This document shows, piece by piece, positions 55,333 to 59,360 of a stretch of 59,360 nucleotides of DNA; position 1 is the stretch's first letter, and every line of letters starts with the position of its first letter. Made by a program: the position numbers and the translations under genes. Under the pieces are notes generated by a model. It did not search any database, was not told the origin of the DNA, and was given only the letters and a program-made list of their open reading frames with translations. The DNA is from Mycobacterium sp. 1164985.4 (GTDB lineage: Bacteria; Actinomycetota; Actinomycetes; Mycobacteriales; Mycobacteriaceae), in assembly GCF_001668575.1 (NCBI RefSeq), contig NZ_LZMD01000056.1, positions 1 through 59,360 of the forward strand. Reading direction: 5' to 3'.

Positions 55333-56697
55333 CTAGGCCTCCTGCACTGCGAAGAACACGTTCTTGGTTTCGGTGAACGACAGCGGCGCGTCCGGTCCGA
55401 GCTCGCGGCCGAGGCCGGACTGTTTGAAGCCGCCGAACGGCGTGTTGTAGCGCACCGAGGAATGCGAGTTGACCGACAGGTTGCCCGATTCCACGGCCCG
55501 CGAGACACGCATGGCGCGCGACAGGTTCTCGGTCCAGATCGACCCGGACAGCCCGTAGGGGGTGTCGTTGGCGAGCGCGATCGCGTCGGCCTCGTCCTCG
55601 AACGGCAGGACGGTGACCACCGGGCCGAAGATCTCCTCGCGCACAGCACGATCGGTGCGCTGCGGCGTCAGCACCGTCGGCGGAAACCAGTACCCGGGTC
55701 CCGACGGCGCAGATCCGCGGAAGGCCACGGGTGCGTCGTCGGGTACGAACGAGGCGACGGTGTTCCAGTGCGCCTTGGACACCAGCGGACCCATCTCGGT
55801 GTCCTTGGCGCCCGGGTCGCCGACCACAACGCCCTTGACGGCCGGTTCGAACAACTCCATGAACCGGTCGTAGACGTTGCGCTGCACCAGAATTCGGCTT
55901 CGCGCACAGCAGTCCTGGCCGGCGTTATCGAACACGCCGTACGGGGCGGTGGCCGCCGCCTGCTCGAGATCGCAGTCGTCGAAGACGATGTTGGCGCTCT
56001 TACCGCCCAGCTCGAGGGTGACGCGCTTGACCTGTTTGGCGGCGCCGGCCATCACCCGGGTGCCGACCTCGGTCGAACCGGTGAACACGACCTTGCGCAC
56101 GTCGGGGTGCGAGACGAAGCGCTCGCCGACCACCGACCCCTTGCCGGGCAACACACAGAAGAGATCGGCGGGGATGCCCGCCTCGACGGCCAACTCCCCC
56201 AGCCGGATCGTGGTCAGCGGTGTCCACTCCGCGGGTTTGATCAGCACCGCGTTGCCCGCCGCGAGCGCGGGCGCGAAGCCCCACGACGCGATCGTCATCG
56301 GGAAGTTCCACGGCGTGATGACGCCGACCACGCCCAGCGGTTCGTTGAACGTGACGTCGATGCCGCCGGTCACCGGAATTTGCTTGCCGGAGAGGCGTTC
56401 CGGCGTGGCGGAGTAGAACTGCAGCACATCGCGGACATGGCCGGCCTCCCATTCGGCGTTGCCGATCGGATGCCCGGAGTTGGCCACTTCCAGCGCGGCC
56501 AGCTCGTCGACGTGTGCATCGACCGTCGCAGCGAAGGCGCGCAGCGCGGCAGCCCGTTCGGCGGGTGCGCGCCGGGCCCAGTCCCGTTGTGCCGCTTTGG
56601 CTCGCGCCACCGCATCGTCGACGCCGGCCTCGTCGGTCTGCTCGACGGTGCGCAGCAGCTCTTCGGTAGCCGGGTTGATCACGTCGGATGTGCTCAA
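55333..56697 (-). CDS. aldC: NAD(P)-dependent aldehyde dehydrogenase
   Basis: 454 residues. PWNFPMTIASWGFAPALAAGNAV, VFTGSTEVGTRV, the general base Glu in LELGGKSAN and the catalytic Cys in GQDCCARSR are all present. It oxidises an aldehyde to the acid; in this operon a gamma-glutamyl-aminoaldehyde is a likely substrate. The TTG start at 56697 overlaps the amidotransferase stop (TTGA) and gives LSTSDVINPATEELL, matching Rv2858c; no ATG or GTG fits better. Confidence 0.92.
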   Translation of the reverse strand: MSTSDVINPATEELLRTVEQTDEAGVDDAVARAKAAQRDWARRAPAERAAALRAFAATVDAHVDELAALEVANSGHPIGNAEWEAGHVRDVLQFYSATPERLSGKQIPVTGGIDVTFNEPLGVVGVITPWNFPMTIASWGFAPALAAGNAVLIKPAEWTPLTTIRLGELAVEAGIPADLFCVLPGKGSVVGERFVSHPDVRKVVFTGSTEVGTRVMAGAAKQVKRVTLELGGKSANIVFDDCDLEQAAATAPYGVFDNAGQDCCARSRILVQRNVYDRFMELFEPAVKGVVVGDPGAKDTEMGPLVSKAHWNTVASFVPDDAPVAFRGSAPSGPGYWFPPTVLTPQRTDRAVREEIFGPVVTVLPFEDEADAIALANDTPYGLSGSIWTENLSRAMRVSRAVESGNLSVNSHSSVRYNTPFGGFKQSGLGRELGPDAPLSFTETKNVFFAVQEA

Positions 56698-57563
56698 GCG
56701 TTCGCCCTTTCCTTTGCATATGCGTTCGCCGCCTCGACCACCGCGGCGAACAGCCGCAGATCGTCGAGGCGCTCCTCGGGATGCCACTGCACCGCGAGCA
56801 CGAAGGGCTCGCCGGGCAGCTCGACCGCCTCGATGACGCCGTCGTCGTCCTGCGCGCTGATCACCAGGCCGTCGCCGAGTTCGTCGATCGCCTGGTGGTG
56901 GTAGCACTGCGCGTCCGAGGACTCGCCGATGAGCCCGGCCAACCGCGTACCCGGCACCGTACGCACCGTCGACGTGGTGAACACCGCGTTGCCCTGCTGA
57001 TGGCGGTTGTGCCCGATGACGTCGGGCAGGTGCTGGTGCAGCGTGCCGCCGAGCGCGACGTTGAGCACCTGTGCGCCGCGGCAGATGCCCAGAACCGGCA
57101 TGCCGCGCCGCATCGCACCGCGCACCAACGCGAACTCGAACCGGTCGCGTCGCCGGTTGTCCTCGGTGCCCTGGTCGGTGGCCGGATGCGGCTCCCGGCC
57201 GTAGTGCGCGGGCACGACGTCGCGCCCGCCGGTGATGATGACGCCGTCGAGGCCGTCGAGGACGCGGTCGGCGATGGCATCGTCGACTTTTTGCGGCGGG
57301 AGCAGCACCGAGATGCCGCCCGCCAGTTCCACGCCCTCGAAGTAGATCGCGGGGAGGAAGCTCGCCCGCACGTCCCACACGCCGGTCTGCGCCTGCTGCA
57401 GGTAGGTGGTCAACCCGAGCACGGGCCGTCGTTTTTCCTCCCGAACTTTTTCCTCGCGTGAGCCCCCGCGCCAACTGGGAACAGGCGCAAAACTGCCCAT
57501 TTCGCCGTCATTTTGGTCAGGTTTACGACTGCTCGCCGAGAGACTAGAGCCGCTCAAAGCCAC
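56694..57563 (-). CDS. Class I glutamine amidotransferase / gamma-glutamyl hydrolase (PuuD-like)
   Basis: 289 residues. Peptidase C26 type: VIITGGRDVVPAHYG, nucleophile Cys in GICRGAQVLNVALGG, QCYHHQAIDELG and QWHPEE with catalytic His and Glu. PuuD-like enzymes cleave gamma-glutamyl amides to glutamate plus the amine or amino acid. The GTG at 57563 lies inside the end of glnA4 (20-nt overlap) and gives VALSGSSL, resembling the Rv2859c N-terminus; an ATG at 57500 (MGSFAPVPS) is an alternative. The first 45 residues are low-complexity. Confidence 0.88.
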   Translation of the reverse strand: MALSGSSLSASSRKPDQNDGEMGSFAPVPSWRGGSREEKVREEKRRPVLGLTTYLQQAQTGVWDVRASFLPAIYFEGVELAGGISVLLPPQKVDDAIADRVLDGLDGVIITGGRDVVPAHYGREPHPATDQGTEDNRRRDRFEFALVRGAMRRGMPVLGICRGAQVLNVALGGTLHQHLPDVIGHNRHQQGNAVFTTSTVRTVPGTRLAGLIGESSDAQCYHHQAIDELGDGLVISAQDDDGVIEAVELPGEPFVLAVQWHPEERLDDLRLFAAVVEAANAYAKERANA

Positions 57564-58911
57564 GCATCCTTTCCCAGTCCGTGACGGCGGAGTTGAACGC
57601 GGCCAGCTCGACTCGGGCGTTGTTGAGATAGTGCTCGACCACCTCGTCGCCGAACGCGGCGCGCGCGACCTCGGACTTCTCGAACAGCGCCGCGGCTTCG
57701 GTCAGCGTCGTCGGAAGGCGTTCGGCGCCACCGGTGTACGCGTTGCCCTCCGTCGGCTCGGGCAACTCGAGTTCGCGTTCGATGCCGTACAGGCCGCCGG
57801 CGATCAGCGCCGAGACCGCGAGGTACTGGTTGACGTCGCCGCCGGGCGCCCGGTTCTCCATCCGCATACCGTGGCCGTGACCGACCACCCGCAACGCGCA
57901 GGTGCGGTTGTCCAGGCCCCACGCGATCGCGGTCGGGGCGAAGCTGCCGTCGACAAACCGCTTGTAGGAGTTGATGTTCGGCGCGTAGAACAGCGTGAGC
58001 TCGCGCAGCGTGGCCAGCTGGCCTGCGACGAAGCTGCGGAACATCGGCGACATGCCCAGCGGATCGCTGTCGTCGGCGAACACCGCCGCACCGTCGGAAC
58101 CCCGCAGCGAGATGTGCACATGGCAGCTGTTGCCCTCGCGCTCATCGAATTTCGCCATGAAGGTCAGGCTCTTGCCATGCTGGTCGGCGATTTCCTTGGC
58201 GCCGTTCTTGTAGATCGTGTGGTTATCGCAGCTGACCCGCGCATGGTCGAACCGGAACGCGATCTCCTGCTGGCCGAGGTTGCACTCGCCCTTGACGCCC
58301 TCGCAGTACATGCCCGCGCCGGCCATGCCGAGCCGAATGTCGCGCAGCAGAGGCTCCATGCGCGTCGAGCCCAGCATCGCGTAGTCGACGTTGTAGTCCG
58401 AGGCCGCCGTCATATCCCGGTACCCCTTGGCCCACGCGTCGCGGAAACCGTCGTCGAACACCATGAACTCGAGTTCGGTCCCGACGTAGGGCACCAGGCC
58501 GCGTTCGGCGAGCCGGTCGATCTGCCGGTTGAGAATGCTGCGCGGCGCCTGCTGCACCGGGCTGCCGTCATGCCAACCGAGATCGGCCATCACCATCGCG
58601 GTTCCCGGCAGCCACGGAATCAGCCGCAACGTCGAGAAGTCGGGGGTCATCACCATGTCGCCGTAGCCGGTCTCCCAGCTCGACATCGAGTAGCCGTCGA
58701 CCGTGTTCATGTCGACGTCGACGGCCAGCAGGTAGTTACAACACTCGGCGCCGTGCTCGGCGACCTCCTCGACGAACAACCGGCCCGATACCCGTTTGCC
58801 GGTCAGCCTGCCCTGCATATCGCAGAACGCGACGATCACCGTGTCGACGTCGCCGGCGGCGACCATGCGCTCGAGATCGGCCTGCGACAACATGCCCGTT
58901 GCGACGCTCAT
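57544..58911 (-). CDS. glnA4: Glutamine synthetase-like gamma-glutamylamide ligase GlnA4
   Basis: 455 residues, GS fold: TELEFMVFDDGF with metal Glu, CEGVKGECNLGQQEIAFRF, GNSCHVHISLRG, APNINSYKRF, ALRVVGHGHGMRMENRAPGGDVN. It lacks the classical adenylylation site of GlnA1 and belongs to the GlnA4 group, whose Streptomyces member joins glutamate to ethanolamine; other members use polyamines. It is the first gene of the operon, divergent from a permease gene. The ATG at 58911 has an AAGGAAAGG site 13 nt upstream. Confidence 0.9.
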   Translation of the reverse strand: MSVATGMLSQADLERMVAAGDVDTVIVAFCDMQGRLTGKRVSGRLFVEEVAEHGAECCNYLLAVDVDMNTVDGYSMSSWETGYGDMVMTPDFSTLRLIPWLPGTAMVMADLGWHDGSPVQQAPRSILNRQIDRLAERGLVPYVGTELEFMVFDDGFRDAWAKGYRDMTAASDYNVDYAMLGSTRMEPLLRDIRLGMAGAGMYCEGVKGECNLGQQEIAFRFDHARVSCDNHTIYKNGAKEIADQHGKSLTFMAKFDEREGNSCHVHISLRGSDGAAVFADDSDPLGMSPMFRSFVAGQLATLRELTLFYAPNINSYKRFVDGSFAPTAIAWGLDNRTCALRVVGHGHGMRMENRAPGGDVNQYLAVSALIAGGLYGIERELELPEPTEGNAYTGGAERLPTTLTEAAALFEKSEVARAAFGDEVVEHYLNNARVELAAFNSAVTDWERMRGFERL

Positions 58912-59014
58912 CGATGGTGGGGCCTTTCCTTCACGGCGCGAGATTGCGGGTAGTCAACCATTGGATCGGGCTCGCTCTGACGTTCGCCCAAGTCTTTTAC
59001 ACAAATGTCACTTC

Positions 59015-59050
59015 CAAAGGTAGGACGCCAGACCTTTGCAAGCTTATTCT
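59015..59050 (+). promoter_or_regulatory. Operator-like inverted repeat and promoter for the permease gene
   Basis: CAAAGGT (59015-59021) and ACCTTTG (59032-59038) are perfect inverted arms with a 10-nt spacer. A TATTCT -10 (59045-59050) follows, so the repeat covers the -35 region. A good candidate site for the FadR-type regulator of this cluster. It also lies in the glnA4 upstream region. Confidence 0.5.
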
Positions 59051-59086
59051 CCCTTTGCCTCATCACCGCAAGAAGGAGCCGAATCG

Positions 59087-59360
59087 GTGGCCCAAGACCA
59101 GGCGCAGGACAAGATGAAGAGTTCAGGTGGCGTCACCTACAGCCAGGCCGGCGACGGCTACTTCGAGAAGCGGCAACTCAAGCGGACTGCCGGGTTCTGG
59201 GGCCTGTGGGGCATCGGCATCGCCGCGGTCATCTCCGGCGACTTCTCGGGATGGAACTTCGGCATCGGCGCCGCCGGCTGGGGCGGCCTGGCCATCGCGT
59301 CGATCCTGATCGTCGTCATGTACTTCGGCATGCTCTTCTCGATCGGCGAGATGTCGGCCG
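59087..59360 (+). CDS. APC-family amino acid/ethanolamine permease, N-terminal part (runs off the window)
   Basis: 91 codons to the edge: VAQDQAQDKMKSSGGVTYSQ, a cytoplasmic start, then first membrane segments with GLWGIGIAAVISGDFSGWNF and GAAGWGGLAIASILIVVMYF. The SGDFSGWNFG stretch is typical of ethanolamine permeases of the APC superfamily. The GTG at 59087 follows an AAGGAG site by 8 nt. It is divergent from glnA4 and probably imports the amine that GlnA4 glutamylates. Confidence 0.82.
   Translation, partial: MAQDQAQDKMKSSGGVTYSQAGDGYFEKRQLKRTAGFWGLWGIGIAAVISGDFSGWNFGIGAAGWGGLAIASILIVVMYFGMLFSIGEMSA

Noticed and set aside
58912..58957. TTGACT (58957-58952) as the -35 of a glnA4 promoter
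   Set aside because: No acceptable -10 box at 16-19 nt downstream.

Overview
The window is high-GC actinobacterial DNA whose gene content and order match a non-tuberculous, probably fast-growing Mycobacterium (Mycolicibacterium). Names are by recognition of the M. tuberculosis counterparts. The backbone runs in the same order as Rv2782c to Rv2860c: pepR, gpsI, rpsO, ribF, sirR/mntR, truB, pptT, pptH, then echA16, dinF, nrnA, rbfA, infB, ylxR, nusA, rimP, proS, efpA, cysG, cobB, cobO, a chlI/chlD fusion, a GNAT gene, mqo, an alpha/beta hydrolase, mtr, nicT, and a fadR-SDR-aldC-glutamine amidotransferase-glnA4 block. Starts are mostly GTG or ATG, and genes are packed with 4-nt overlaps (ATGA/GTGA).

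Layout. 1-8046 is RNA decay, ribosome and cofactor housekeeping, ending in the truB-pptT-pptH overlap chain; PptT and PptH load and remove 4'-phosphopantetheine. 8094-12151 holds a DUF3558 envelope protein behind a KstR-like palindrome, a CocE/NonD hydrolase, DUF1802 and DUF2277 genes, and echA16. A small methyltransferase gene (12239-12805) is bracketed by inverted copies of a dispersed repeat. 12894-14225 is dinF. 14273-25488 is an accessory minus-strand operon between dinF and nrnA: an MFS-cNMP-patatin fusion, four tandem DegV (fatty-acid-binding) genes, and a 1477-residue zinc ribbon-Ser/Thr kinase-AAA-TPR-class III cyclase protein. 25660-34898 is the nrnA-rbfA-infB-ylxR-nusA-rimP translation cluster, a Tat-type lipoprotein/ferritin-like pair, and proS. 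34926-38095 is efpA and a tandem paralogue. 38128-43387 is siroheme/cobalamin synthesis, followed by GNAT-mqo, hydrolase-mtr and nicT. 49100-53692 looks like a second insertion (methyltransferase, small secreted protein, SARP/AfsR-type regulator, ArsR regulator). 53809-59360 is a probable gamma-glutamyl amine/ethanolamine catabolic operon with a divergent permease.

Most promising system: the 14273-25488 operon places a putative cyclic nucleotide synthase, a cyclic nucleotide-binding lipase/transporter and four fatty-acid-binding proteins in one translationally coupled unit. This suggests a cyclic-nucleotide-controlled fatty-acid release and hand-over pathway. That is inference from domains and coupling only. 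Other notable items: a 57-bp dispersed repeat family with a head-to-head pair forming 30-bp arms, a palindrome exactly over the -35 of the efpA paralogue, and many promoters whose -10 box lies 6-8 nt from the start codon (leaderless mRNAs). No tRNA, rRNA, CRISPR array, insertion sequence or prophage was seen.
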